Assembly: GCA_027364995.1 (NCBI GenBank)
Contig: DAHXOG010000015.1
Location: forward strand, 1 to 12,044
Reading direction: 5' to 3'
Origin: Candidatus Mancarchaeum sp.
Lineage (GTDB): Archaea > Micrarchaeota > Micrarchaeia > Micrarchaeales > Micrarchaeaceae
DNA length: 12,044 nucleotides
Positions 1 through 6,906 of this stretch are shown piece after piece (position 1 is the first letter of the stretch; every line of letters starts with the position of its first letter). Both the position numbers and the translations under genes were made by a program. A model generated the notes under the pieces. That model was not told where the DNA came from. It did not search any database and saw only the letters and a list, made by a program, of their open reading frames with translations.

Positions 1-76
1 ATAAAAACCCATTAAAACTATAATTTTTAAATTAATCTCGAAAAACCGAACAAAAACCTAACCTTCTAAAAAGCCT

Positions 77-86
77 TAATATAATA
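77..86 (+). promoter_or_regulatory. Putative TATA box of the membrane winged-helix gene
   Basis: The AT-rich string TTAATATAAT lies 27-36 bases upstream of the ATG at 113. An archaeal start site about 25 bases downstream would give a leader of only a few bases. The whole left edge is AT-rich, so the exact box is uncertain. Confidence 0.35.
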
Positions 87-112
87 TCCAAATAAAACCC
101 ATATGTGATAAA

Positions 113-838
113 ATGTCAAAAGCATTCGGTACAAAAAGGAGAATTTTAAACCTCCTAAAGGACAGAAATATGAACCTGACTGAAATAAGCGACGCACTGG
201 GCTTATCCAAGGCCACTGTGAGCCAGCACCTCTCCGAGTTGGAGAACATGTCTGAAATAGAGCCAATAGATAATACGCACTATAAAAAGGTAAAATACTA
301 CAAGCTCTCTTCAAAACATACTGTTGCTCCGATTTCCAGCGTAAGCAAAACCAAAGGCATTGGGAGATTTGTAGTTCCTGTGGTAATTATACTTGCTGCA
401 ATAGCCATATTATCGGCAGTTGTAACATACACGCCTAGCAATACGCAGACTAATGTAAATGCAACTAAAAATTCCACATTGGGGAATCACACTGTACCAA
501 GCTTGTCCGTGGCTGAGGCGTGTCCTGCAATGATAATATTAAATCACGCTAATGAGTCCACTGTAAACACTACCGTATCTGAAATAGCCAACGGAGATCC
601 ATGCGCGCTTGCAGAAACCGGTAACGGCAAGGTTAATGGATACAACTACACTGCAACGAATGGCACTGTATACATACATGCATTGAACTATACATACACA
701 ATAAACGGAACATCAATAAAAACACTAGAATCAGGCTTATCCAATGGATACTGCTCTGATGGCAAAGCCTTGGAGTTCTTTGGAATAAACGTACAAAAGC
801 CGAGCAATGTCACGTGCAAAAACAGGGTTTTTGGCTAA
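113..838 (+). CDS. Membrane-anchored winged-helix (ArsR-like) regulator with glycosylatable external domain
   Basis: This 241-residue protein has a DNA-binding N-terminus and a probable external C-terminus. Residues 8-65 look like an ArsR/MarR-type winged helix: helices around 8-30, a recognition helix SKATVSQHLSEL at 32-43, and a wing rich in Lys/Tyr at 54-65. A hydrophobic segment at about 86-106 is a single transmembrane helix. The remaining 135 residues are rich in Asn/Thr/Ser, carry about ten N-X-S/T sequons and have four Cys (137, 164, 214, 235) that could form two disulfides. The ATG at 113 is preceded by GTGAT at 105-109. An AT-rich TATA-like stretch near 77-86 suggests a very short leader. 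The topology suggests a one-component membrane sensor-regulator, which is inference: no ligand or target is visible. It stands alone and converges on the AdoMet synthetase gene. The external domain is not a family I recognise. Confidence 0.85.
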   Translation: MSKAFGTKRRILNLLKDRNMNLTEISDALGLSKATVSQHLSELENMSEIEPIDNTHYKKVKYYKLSSKHTVAPISSVSKTKGIGRFVVPVVIILAAIAILSAVVTYTPSNTQTNVNATKNSTLGNHTVPSLSVAEACPAMIILNHANESTVNTTVSEIANGDPCALAETGNGKVNGYNYTATNGTVYIHALNYTYTINGTSIKTLESGLSNGYCSDGKALEFFGINVQKPSNVTCKNRVFG

Positions 839-848
839 TGCATTGAAA

Positions 849-887
849 TGGGGATTTTAAAATCCCCACTTTTCTTTATTTTTTATT
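849..887 (+). terminator. Perfect-palindrome hairpin followed by T-tract
   Basis: TGGGGATTTT/AAAATCCCCA is a perfect 20-base palindrome at 849-868, eleven bases after the stop codon of the winged-helix gene. A T-rich run (CTTTTCTTTATTTTTTATT) follows to about 887. This is the layout of an intrinsic terminator for the plus-strand gene. In archaea the T-tract alone often suffices. The palindrome lies between two convergent genes, so it may also limit read-through from the minus strand, although no T-tract follows it on that side. Confidence 0.7.
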
Positions 888-907
888 CATCCGATGATTC
901 CTTATTC

Positions 908-2113
908 TTAAAACATCGTATGCTTTCCGTTTACAATCTCCTGTGTTAAGTACGCTATATTGTCTAGGCTTTGTTCCGCAACGTCATATATCTTCTTCCT
1001 GAGGTTGTCAAGCTCGTCGCGCTTTTCAGTGCTTATCTTTATGTCCAAGTGCTTTGGATCGTCTATCTTCCTGCCTATCTGTGAAACTATCGATACGTTG
1101 CACTCCTTTATCTGCGGATATAATTTAACAATGTCATTCGCTATCTCATTTGCAAGGATATTATAAATCTTGCCTATGTGGTTTACCGGGTTTTTGCCCG
1201 ATGCCGCTTCAAGGCTCATTTTCCTGAAAGGCGTTATGAGCCCATTGACCCTATTGCCCCTGCCTACGGATCCATCGTCTCCAGCCTCGCAGCTTAAGCC
1301 GGTTTTTGTAAGGTATACCTTGCCGTTTTTTACATCCCCATTATTTACCACTACATCCACATCCGAGCCTATGAGCTTCTTGGCATACTCTTCTATATCG
1401 TGCCTGACCTCGTCCTTTTTCTTTTCATAATCTTCACTGCTCTGCACCTTTCCCGATACAAACGCAATGGCTACAGTCAAGCTTATATCATTCATGTCCC
1501 TTACTCCCATTACCTTAATATCCTCTCCCACTTCCGGGTGCTTTTCTTTGTAACTGTTTCCATTGAGGAATTTCTCGGTTTCCAATACCAATCTTTCCGT
1601 ATTTGTGAATGGCGCAAAACCAATCCCGAAAGAGGTATCATTGGCAAGCGGTATGTCGATGTTCCTGTCAAATATGTCTCCAAGGTCCGAAGAGCCTTTC
1701 AGTATCTTGGACTGAAAAATGACCTCCTTCTCCAAATCAAGGAAGCGCGTATGTTCCTTGAGGTAGTTCTTGGCAGCGTTTATTGCTATGCCATCCACAT
1801 CTATGTTTATGTCTTGATAAGATCTTGCAGCCCTCCCGGCAAGTATTACCTCTATGGGCTTAGTTATCCTTCCATCTCCGAAAGTCGCATCAGAAGCGCC
1901 TCCTATAATCAGGCCCTTATCTACGTTATGGTGCAGTATTTTTCCTGTGGAGTTTATGTATGCAATCGACAAATCGGTGCTTACCCTTTCCATTATCCCA
2001 TCTATCAGGCTGTCCGGATGTCCAATGCCCTTCCTCTCTACATATTCAACTGGCTGCTCAGCAACTATTGTTGAAAATCCTTCTGCTATTCTTATATTCT
2101 TATTTGAACTCAT
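908..2113 (-). CDS. mat: Archaeal-type S-adenosylmethionine synthetase
   Basis: This 401-residue cytosolic enzyme makes S-adenosylmethionine from methionine and ATP. It belongs to the archaeal MAT family, which is very diverged from bacterial and eukaryotic MetK and usually about 400 residues long. Visible signatures are [10 protein letters not shown] (26-35), LHHNVDK (60-66), a Gly-rich [11 protein letters not shown] (71-81), the [14 protein letters not shown] loop at about 277-290, and [13 protein letters not shown] shortly after. The glycine-rich segment, as I remember the family, usually reads closer to GG-x-A-x-P-x-FGGG, so this copy is slightly unusual there. The ATG at 2113 is preceded by AAGTGAT four bases upstream on the minus strand. 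A TATA-like TTTAAAAATG at about 2174-2183 would give a leader of around 40 bases. It is separated from aIF5B by 192 bases and probably transcribed alone. It is likely the methyl-donor source for RNA and protein methylation. Confidence 0.96.
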   Translation of the reverse strand: MSSNKNIRIAEGFSTIVAEQPVEYVERKGIGHPDSLIDGIMERVSTDLSIAYINSTGKILHHNVDKGLIIGGASDATFGDGRITKPIEVILAGRAARSYQDINIDVDGIAINAAKNYLKEHTRFLDLEKEVIFQSKILKGSSDLGDIFDRNIDIPLANDTSFGIGFAPFTNTERLVLETEKFLNGNSYKEKHPEVGEDIKVMGVRDMNDISLTVAIAFVSGKVQSSEDYEKKKDEVRHDIEEYAKKLIGSDVDVVVNNGDVKNGKVYLTKTGLSCEAGDDGSVGRGNRVNGLITPFRKMSLEAASGKNPVNHIGKIYNILANEIANDIVKLYPQIKECNVSIVSQIGRKIDDPKHLDIKISTEKRDELDNLRKKIYDVAEQSLDNIAYLTQEIVNGKHTMF

Positions 2114-2173
2114 CTTATCACTTGCAAATCATTAACGTATAAATTGTGTTGTTGAGTAACCTCTCCAAATGCA

Positions 2174-2183
2174 CATTTTTAAA
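2174..2183 (-). promoter_or_regulatory. Putative TATA box of AdoMet synthetase gene
   Basis: On the minus strand TTTAAAAATG lies about 60-70 bases upstream of the ATG at 2113, placing a start site near 2150. The spacing fits an archaeal TATA box with a roughly 40-base leader. Assigned by composition and distance only. Confidence 0.35.
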
Positions 2184-2219
2184 TTAGGCATGCTATTTCC
2201 ATTTACATAGATAAAATAT

Positions 2220-2238
2220 CGCAATTTTTAGAATTGCG
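2220..2238. repeat. Small inverted repeat in the spacer between aIF5B and AdoMet synthetase genes
   Basis: CGCAATT and AATTGCG are perfect 7-base arms around a 5-base loop. On the minus strand the repeat is followed by ATATTTTATC, so it could serve as a secondary terminator for aIF5B transcripts. It could equally be a regulator site upstream of the AdoMet synthetase promoter. Its function is unknown. Confidence 0.4.
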
Positions 2239-2279
2239 TTATCTCGTCAGGCTACGCTAAAATAGTAATATAATAATAT

Positions 2280-2301
2280 AATTATTCATTATAGAATAAT
2301 T
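2280..2301 (-). terminator. AT-only inverted repeat just after the aIF5B stop
   Basis: AATTATTC and GAATAATT form perfect 8-base arms around a 6-base loop, starting four bases beyond the aIF5B stop codon on the minus strand. The stem is A/T-rich and weak. Its position fits a 3'-end signal, but the whole stretch is AT-rich, so chance is possible. Confidence 0.35.
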
Positions 2302-2305
2302 TGCA

Positions 2306-4054
2306 TTATTTCCTTGTATGCTCTAAATCCACTATTTTAAGCATCAAGGCCTTTTCCTCCTCGGTAAGCAGGTCCGCAAGCTCTCCGCCCAATTCATTCG
2401 TGTCGAATTCGTTCAGCCTGGTGTATAATTTTTGTCCCTCCTTTATCTGCCTTCCAAACGTCGGCTCATCCATCGATACTGCAACACTCTCGCCCTTTTT
2501 TGCGGATTCCATCGGAGTACCCTCGTTTTGCACACCCTTAAGCTTTCCTATGTATTCCCCCATCTCGTTTATGAGCTGTATGCCTGGCTTTATGGTTCCC
2601 AACTTTACCTCAACACCGAATATTGCAGGATGCGACATCCTGAAGCAACTATTCGGCAATATCTCTATTTCTGCAGGCATGTTTATGCGCTTTGTTATCT
2701 CCCCTCTCCTATTGCGCTTCATCAATTCCACATATTCTGAATACTCGTCGACAAGCTTGTATATTATGTTGCTGCTTATGCTCCTTATGTTGCTGGTCTC
2801 CAATGCCTCTTTTGCATCAAGCTCTGCGCCTACATTAAAGCTGAGCACTACGGCATACACTGGGTCTATAGCATTCATTGCGAAGGCGTCTATTATGTCC
2901 CTTTTCGTTACTGCCCCTATGCCCTTCTTGCTTATCTTCGCGCCTATGGCAGTCAAGAGCTTGGATATTGCCTCAAGGCTCCCTATGGAATCAGCCTTCA
3001 ATACCACTCCGTCTTTATCTGTTTTGAATACGTCGGTAATTTCTGACCTTATCTCATTCTCGAAATTCGGGTCCTTGGCGTCTATCAGCGGGGTTCCTGG
3101 CATTGCGTCCTCAAGCCCTATGCTGCTTATTCTTATGCCGCATGCTGCGCTTACAGACTCTACATTATAGAATTTGCTTGCGGATTCAACAAGCTCGTGC
3201 AGCGGCTTTGGCTTAAGCAGTGCCTTGATTTTAGTCGTCGCTACGCTGCCATCAAGCCTTGCGAAGCCTACGATATCATTGACGTGAAGCGAGCCGTCAT
3301 AAAGTATGACGTCTATTGTGGTTCCCATGCCCTTAATCTCTTTCTTCTCTATGACGCTGGCCTTTCCGGGACTGTCCAGCTCTATGTTGAGCTTGGCCTC
3401 CAGAAACTTCTGCGAAAGCCCTACCGAAAGCATAAGAAGCTCGGCCAACCCCTCGCCGCTTTTCGCGCTCATAGGGACTATAGCCAACTCCTTCCTGAAA
3501 TCCTCTACTTTATTATATAAATCAGATCCGAACCCGTAATTGCTTAAAGCCCCTATCAATTCGTAGATCTTGGATTCGAGTATCTCAATAACGTTATTGC
3601 TCTGCTGCTTGATCGATTCGGCGATGCTGCTTAGTCCGCTGCTTTTCCATCCTGTTATAAGGTCAACCTTATTGGCTGCCACTATGAATGGCGTTTTATA
3701 CTCCTTAAGTATGTTTATGGCCTCAACGGTCTGTGGCTGCAATCCCTGCATTATATCTACTACAAGTATCGCAAGGTCCGCAACGCTGCTGCCTCTCCTC
3801 CTTAAATTCGTAAATGCCTCGTGCCCAGGTGTATCTATGAACAACAGTCCAGGTATCTTTATCTCCGTGCCTCCGAATGAGACGCCTTTGCATATCCTAT
3901 TTATGACATCTAGCGGCACTTCGCTTGCCCCTATATGCTGTGTTATCCTCCCTGCCTCCTTGGAGGTTATGGAGCTGTTCCTTATCCTATCCAGCAATGT
4001 GGTTTTACCGTGGTCTACGTGCCCTAATACGCATATTATCGGTTGTCTAATCAT
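2306..4054 (-). CDS. infB: Translation initiation factor aIF5B (archaeal IF2-like GTPase)
   Basis: This 582-residue protein is close to the usual length of archaeal aIF5B and contains no intein. It is the GTPase that promotes ribosomal subunit joining at the end of initiation. GTPase motifs are complete: P-loop GHVDHGKT (11-18), switch I Thr38, DTPGHEAF (74-81) and NKVD (128-131). After the G domain (to about residue 215) come the beta-barrel domain II, the alpha/beta/alpha domain III and the C-terminal barrel domain IV expected of IF2/eIF5B. The ATG at 4054 opens directly into MIRQPIICVLGHVDHGKTT, the normal short archaeal N-terminus. Its Shine-Dalgarno is weak (GGGCGAT, one mismatch to GGTGAT, three bases upstream). 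A minus-strand GATTAAATATG near 4144-4154 is a possible TATA box. It is divergent from the next gene across a 354-base spacer. In many archaea this gene follows ndk directly; here it does not. Confidence 0.97.
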   Translation of the reverse strand: MIRQPIICVLGHVDHGKTTLLDRIRNSSITSKEAGRITQHIGASEVPLDVINRICKGVSFGGTEIKIPGLLFIDTPGHEAFTNLRRRGSSVADLAILVVDIMQGLQPQTVEAINILKEYKTPFIVAANKVDLITGWKSSGLSSIAESIKQQSNNVIEILESKIYELIGALSNYGFGSDLYNKVEDFRKELAIVPMSAKSGEGLAELLMLSVGLSQKFLEAKLNIELDSPGKASVIEKKEIKGMGTTIDVILYDGSLHVNDIVGFARLDGSVATTKIKALLKPKPLHELVESASKFYNVESVSAACGIRISSIGLEDAMPGTPLIDAKDPNFENEIRSEITDVFKTDKDGVVLKADSIGSLEAISKLLTAIGAKISKKGIGAVTKRDIIDAFAMNAIDPVYAVVLSFNVGAELDAKEALETSNIRSISSNIIYKLVDEYSEYVELMKRNRRGEITKRINMPAEIEILPNSCFRMSHPAIFGVEVKLGTIKPGIQLINEMGEYIGKLKGVQNEGTPMESAKKGESVAVSMDEPTFGRQIKEGQKLYTRLNEFDTNELGGELADLLTEEEKALMLKIVDLEHTRK

Positions 4055-4238
4055 ATAATCGCCCTTTATCCGGATAAGCCCTTAAGCCCTGGCCTGTTAA
4101 AATTTGATCCTTTCTCATCTGTCATCTAAATATCTGATTTCGGCATATTTAATCTTGTATGCTGTTTTGTATTTTGTATGCCCAATATTTAATATATGAT
4201 GAACTTCGGTATTAATAATTATTTATACCTATTGAGCG

Positions 4239-4316
4239 ATGTCTGCAATCCCATGCGCTATACATTCATCCGAGCTGGCATATGCCAGCCTTGCGGGATC
4301 TGCCCGTGAGCCATAA
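4239..4316 (+). CDS. Candidate 25-codon small ORF within the GC-rich island (alternative: structured RNA)
   Basis: An ATG at 4239 opens a 25-codon frame ending in TAA at 4314-4316. The peptide begins MSAIPCAIHSSELAYASL and ends in SAREP; I do not recognise it. There is no Shine-Dalgarno, but an AT-rich block (4209-4216) at TATA distance would give a leaderless transcript starting almost exactly at the ATG. The same DNA folds into strong hairpins, so a non-coding RNA or a remnant of another gene is at least equally likely. A short ORF of this size can easily arise by chance. Confidence 0.2.
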   Translation: MSAIPCAIHSSELAYASLAGSAREP

Positions 4317-4324
4317 AAATCACG
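4250..4324 (+). ncRNA. Candidate structured small RNA
   Basis: TTATTTATACC at 4219-4229 would be an archaeal TATA box directing transcription from about 4250 into the GC-rich island. The predicted RNA contains a perfect 16-base palindrome GCTGGCAT/ATGCCAGC (4274-4289). A second hairpin GCGGG-ATCTG-CCCGT (4293-4307, one G-T pair) follows, overlapping an alternative stem CGTGA/TCACG (4305-4309 with 4320-4324). C/D boxes, tRNA T-arm and hammerhead motifs were looked for by eye and not found. GC-rich islands in AT-rich archaeal spacers often mark RNA genes; the assignment here is inference. Confidence 0.3.
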
Positions 4325-4368
4325 CATTTACATTCCAGATTGTATTAATAAAATAAAAAAATGAATAG

Positions 4369-4377
4369 TTATATAAG
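4369..4377 (+). promoter_or_regulatory. TATA box of the 195-residue membrane protein gene
   Basis: TTATATAAG is a near-consensus archaeal TATA element 32-40 bases upstream of the TTG at 4409. It places the transcript start close to 4400 and implies a leader of under 10 bases. Confidence 0.5.
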
Positions 4378-4408
4378 ATTTAGTTTCGAATAAAAATAAG
4401 TTGATTAT

Positions 4409-4996
4409 TTGGCAACGGGCAAGCGTACAAATGGAGTTCGTAGGCGTAATCCAATGAAGCATGCCAATAACACCAAGCGCCAAAACGCCAGAAAAGATGG
4501 ACTGAACCCTTTTGCTTTTGCATTTTATGCTGTGCTTGCAATAGCCATAATATTATTGATTGCATTTGTCTTCGAGTATAATGCTTCTTCTAACCTCTCG
4601 CAAATGATATCCAAAAGCGTAATAATCAATCCTCCAATAAGGTTCTTTGTGGGCACTGTACCGATAAACGTTTCAGGTATAACAAGAGTCCCAGCGAACC
4701 AAACCTTCTGCCCTGAGAATAAAACAATAATGCTAAAATCCAATGCGATGTTTTCTTATAACTATTATACGGCACTCAAGCCGGATTCCGTTTTTACCTA
4801 CTACTTCGCATCAAATTCCAGCAATGGATATACTCATGCATCAATAGATAAGCCATTCGGCATCGTATCGTATTCGCAAATTGAATCGAACCAAAGTGTC
4901 TGTGCAGGCTATCCAAACGCAAGGTATGAATTAAAGGTTACAATCCTGGCCCCATCAAATTACACCGGTCCATTATATTTGAACCTATACAGATAA
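4409..4996 (+). CDS. Unknown single-pass membrane protein with sequon-rich external domain
   Basis: I do not recognise this 195-residue protein. Residues 1-33 are very basic (many Lys/Arg) and should stay in the cytoplasm, 35-55 form one hydrophobic transmembrane helix, and 56-195 should be external. The external part has about eight N-X-S/T sequons, few acidic residues, many Tyr/Ser/Asn, and two Cys (101 and 165) that could pair. It is similar in style, though not visibly in sequence, to the external part of the winged-helix protein at 113-838. The start is uncertain: TTG at 4409 fits the promoter at 4369-4377 and a short leader, while an in-frame ATG at 4454 (residue 16) has only a weak upstream site. 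It separates aIF5B from NDK, which are neighbours in many archaea, so it looks inserted into an older arrangement. A surface or envelope role is inference. Confidence 0.8.
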   Translation: MATGKRTNGVRRRNPMKHANNTKRQNARKDGLNPFAFAFYAVLAIAIILLIAFVFEYNASSNLSQMISKSVIINPPIRFFVGTVPINVSGITRVPANQTFCPENKTIMLKSNAMFSYNYYTALKPDSVFTYYFASNSSNGYTHASIDKPFGIVSYSQIESNQSVCAGYPNARYELKVTILAPSNYTGPLYLNLYR

Positions 4997-5088
4997 GCCG
5001 CTGCTTTATTGGGGCTAAGCAATAATTATTATAATTTTGTTTTTAATCTATTTAATAAGATTATGAAGACTTATTGCTTGGTGTAATC

Positions 5089-5538
5089 ATGCCTAAAGAG
5101 AAAACGCTAGTGCTAATAAAACCGGACGGAGTATTGAAAAGGCACATTGGGGAAATAATGAACAGATTCGAGCGCAAGGGATTAAAGATTATCGGCCTAA
5201 AGATGCTCAATGTAAAAATAGACATTGCCGAACGTCATTACTCTGAGCATAAGGGCAAGCCATTCTACAATGACCTTATAGAATACATAACATCCGGGCC
5301 CGTAGTGGCTATGGCATTGGAAGGCATCGACTCGATTGCAATAGTAAGGAAACTAGTGGGATCGACGGACGGGTCAAAGGCCGAACCGGGAACAATAAGG
5401 GGAGACTTTTCGATGAGCATAAACCTGAATACCATACATGCAAGCGATTCGCAAAAATCCGCGGAATACGAGATTCCCATCTTCTTTTCAAATGGGGAAC
5501 TACTGGATTTCAAAATGCCTGACGAAAAATACATGTGA
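5089..5538 (+). CDS. ndk: Nucleoside diphosphate kinase
   Basis: This 149-residue enzyme transfers the terminal phosphate between nucleoside triphosphates and diphosphates through a phospho-histidine, supplying GTP, CTP and UTP in the cytosol. The whole NDK fold is present: KPDGV (11-15), Y51, F59, R87, T93, GTIRGDF (101-107) and the NTIHASDS signature with catalytic His117. These line up with human NM23 residues K12, Y52, F60, R88, T94, R105, N115 and H118 with a constant offset of one. The ATG at 5089 is chosen over an in-frame TTG at 5074 because GGTG (5080-5083) sits five bases before the ATG and the protein then begins MPKEKTLVLIKPDG, as the family does. AT-rich TATA-like sequence lies at about 5025-5059. 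It converges on aIF2-gamma. Its links to aIF5B and eS6 are typical of archaea, although the order is altered here. Confidence 0.97.
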   Translation: MPKEKTLVLIKPDGVLKRHIGEIMNRFERKGLKIIGLKMLNVKIDIAERHYSEHKGKPFYNDLIEYITSGPVVAMALEGIDSIAIVRKLVGSTDGSKAEPGTIRGDFSMSINLNTIHASDSQKSAEYEIPIFFSNGELLDFKMPDEKYM

Positions 5539-5636
5539 TATTAACTTAATCACATATATGGCATAAAACAGCCAATGCACATAGTGCAGACATTTCAAAC
5601 GTCAAATTAGATTTTTAAGCCTTAAGCGTCGCAAAA

Positions 5637-6857
5637 TTATTCTGCTATTCCGTATCCAGTTAGCTTCCATCTTTGGGATATATTGCGCATTATTGCTATC
5701 TTAGAGCCTTTTTCCGCGCAGACCGGATGCTTAAGCTCCAATTTTATCTTATCGTGCTTTACCGTCTTAACGTATCCGACTACTGTGAGCGTGCCTATGC
5801 TCAATATCATCGGCTCATTTTCCGTTATGCCGCGCTCCTGTATATCGCTCCTGTTAAGCGAGTGGTACTTCACGGTTATGGTGTCAAATACGTCCGGAAG
5901 CTCGCCAGGCCTTCCTAAAAGATTGCCCACGAGCCCATCGGCCTTTGCGAAATACGGGTCTATCTCAGTGGACAGGCCTATAAGCCCTCCGGGGTAAGCC
6001 TTCTCGAGCTTTATGCTTCCATTGCTTATCTCGGTTACCTTTGTTTTAACTGGCTTATAGACCTCCTTCTTCGACTTAGTAAGCGTCCTTATCCCAGGCC
6101 TTATCTCAATGCTGTCCCCCTGTTTTATGCTGCCCCTTACTATAGTGCCGCCTACGACGCCTCCCTTTAATTTTCCAGGCTTGGTTCCAGGCCTATTCAC
6201 GTCAAAGGACCTTGCTATGTACATCAACGGGCTTGCATCGGGGTCATTCTCCGGGCGCGGCAATTTTGTTATCATTTCAAGCAATACGTCTATGTTTATG
6301 CCTTTGCTTGCGACTACTGGTATTATCGGGGCGTCTTCTATTATGCTGCCCTTAAGGAATTCCTTTATCTGGTTATAATGCTTTATTGCAGCTTCCTTCC
6401 CTACTATGTCTACCTTTGTCTGTATGACTATGGCATTCTTTATGCCCAATAGGTTTATTACCATCAAATGCTCCTTTGTCTGCTGCATCGGGCATGGCTC
6501 ATTAGCCGCTATCACGAACATTATCGCGTTTATTATGCTTGCCCCTGCAATGGCAGTAGCCATAAGGGTCTCGTGCCCAGGCGCATCAAGTATGGATATG
6601 CGCATTACTGGTTCGGGCGTGCCTTCGCATCCATCGCATTTGTCCCCGACAGTATATGCCTTTGGGCCTTCGCATCCACTGCATTTCTTTATTACTGCAT
6701 CTGCATAGCCAAGCTTTATGGTCATGTTCCTCTTTATGCTCTCGCTGTGCCTGTCGGTCCATATGCCTGTCAGAGCTCCCACTATGGTAGTCTTACCATG
6801 GTCAACATGCCCCAATGTGCCTATGTTCAAAACGCTTTGCTTTGTGCTATCTTCCAA
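5637..6857 (-). CDS. eif2g: Translation initiation factor aIF2 gamma subunit
   Basis: This 406-residue GTPase is the core of the aIF2 heterotrimer that brings initiator Met-tRNA to the small ribosomal subunit. It has P-loop GHVDHGKT (16-23), switch I Thr46, a zinc knuckle (Cys59, 62, 74, 77) inserted in the G domain as is normal for this family, DAPGH (91-95), and then two beta-barrel domains. The guanine-specificity motif reads TKVD at 147-150 where NKxD (usually QNKID in this family) is expected; the codon is ACA. The start is TTG at 6857, since no ATG or GTG lies between it and an upstream in-frame stop, and the resulting N-terminus matches the family. Its site (AGTGGT) is weak, which suggests translation coupled to eS6 upstream. 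It lies 49 bases after the eS6 stop on the same strand, a pairing conserved in archaea. Convergent with NDK. Confidence 0.96.
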   Translation of the reverse strand: MEDSTKQSVLNIGTLGHVDHGKTTIVGALTGIWTDRHSESIKRNMTIKLGYADAVIKKCSGCEGPKAYTVGDKCDGCEGTPEPVMRISILDAPGHETLMATAIAGASIINAIMFVIAANEPCPMQQTKEHLMVINLLGIKNAIVIQTKVDIVGKEAAIKHYNQIKEFLKGSIIEDAPIIPVVASKGINIDVLLEMITKLPRPENDPDASPLMYIARSFDVNRPGTKPGKLKGGVVGGTIVRGSIKQGDSIEIRPGIRTLTKSKKEVYKPVKTKVTEISNGSIKLEKAYPGGLIGLSTEIDPYFAKADGLVGNLLGRPGELPDVFDTITVKYHSLNRSDIQERGITENEPMILSIGTLTVVGYVKTVKHDKIKLELKHPVCAEKGSKIAIMRNISQRWKLTGYGIAE

Positions 6858-6906
6858 TAAACCACTTTAAAATCATCCGTTTAAGAAAATTGCCAGTTGA
6901 AGGAGA

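Larger units (their letters stand above)
4055..4408. other. 354-base divergent spacer with AT-rich promoters and a GC-rich island
   Basis: This spacer separates the aIF5B start from the plus-strand membrane protein gene. Positions 4130-4230 are strongly AT-rich and contain two copies of TTGTATGC (4155-4162 and 4174-4181, 19 bases apart) flanked by two copies of TATTTAAT (4146-4153 and 4186-4193). These could be promoter elements or an operator. From about 4235 to 4324 the base composition changes sharply to GC-rich, with consecutive inverted repeats. It becomes AT-rich again up to the promoter of the next gene. I found no tRNA or known riboswitch pattern. Confidence 0.6.

Noticed and set aside
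1..112. A minus-strand gene beginning at the left edge (ATG at 12-10)
   Set aside because: Only four codons are visible and no ribosome site is clear, so it cannot be supported.
1400..2074. 224-codon plus-strand frame opposite AdoMet synthetase
   Set aside because: It overlaps the conserved MAT coding frame on the other strand and has no promoter or recognisable domain.
2301..3170. 289-codon plus-strand frame
   Set aside because: It lies antisense to aIF5B, which is fully conserved in motifs and length. The Ser/Leu/Phe-rich peptide is a typical antisense shadow.
4274..4312. tRNA or ribozyme in the GC-rich island
   Set aside because: There is no 7-base T-loop with paired 5-base arms, no acceptor stem pairing, and no hammerhead or C/D box core on either strand.
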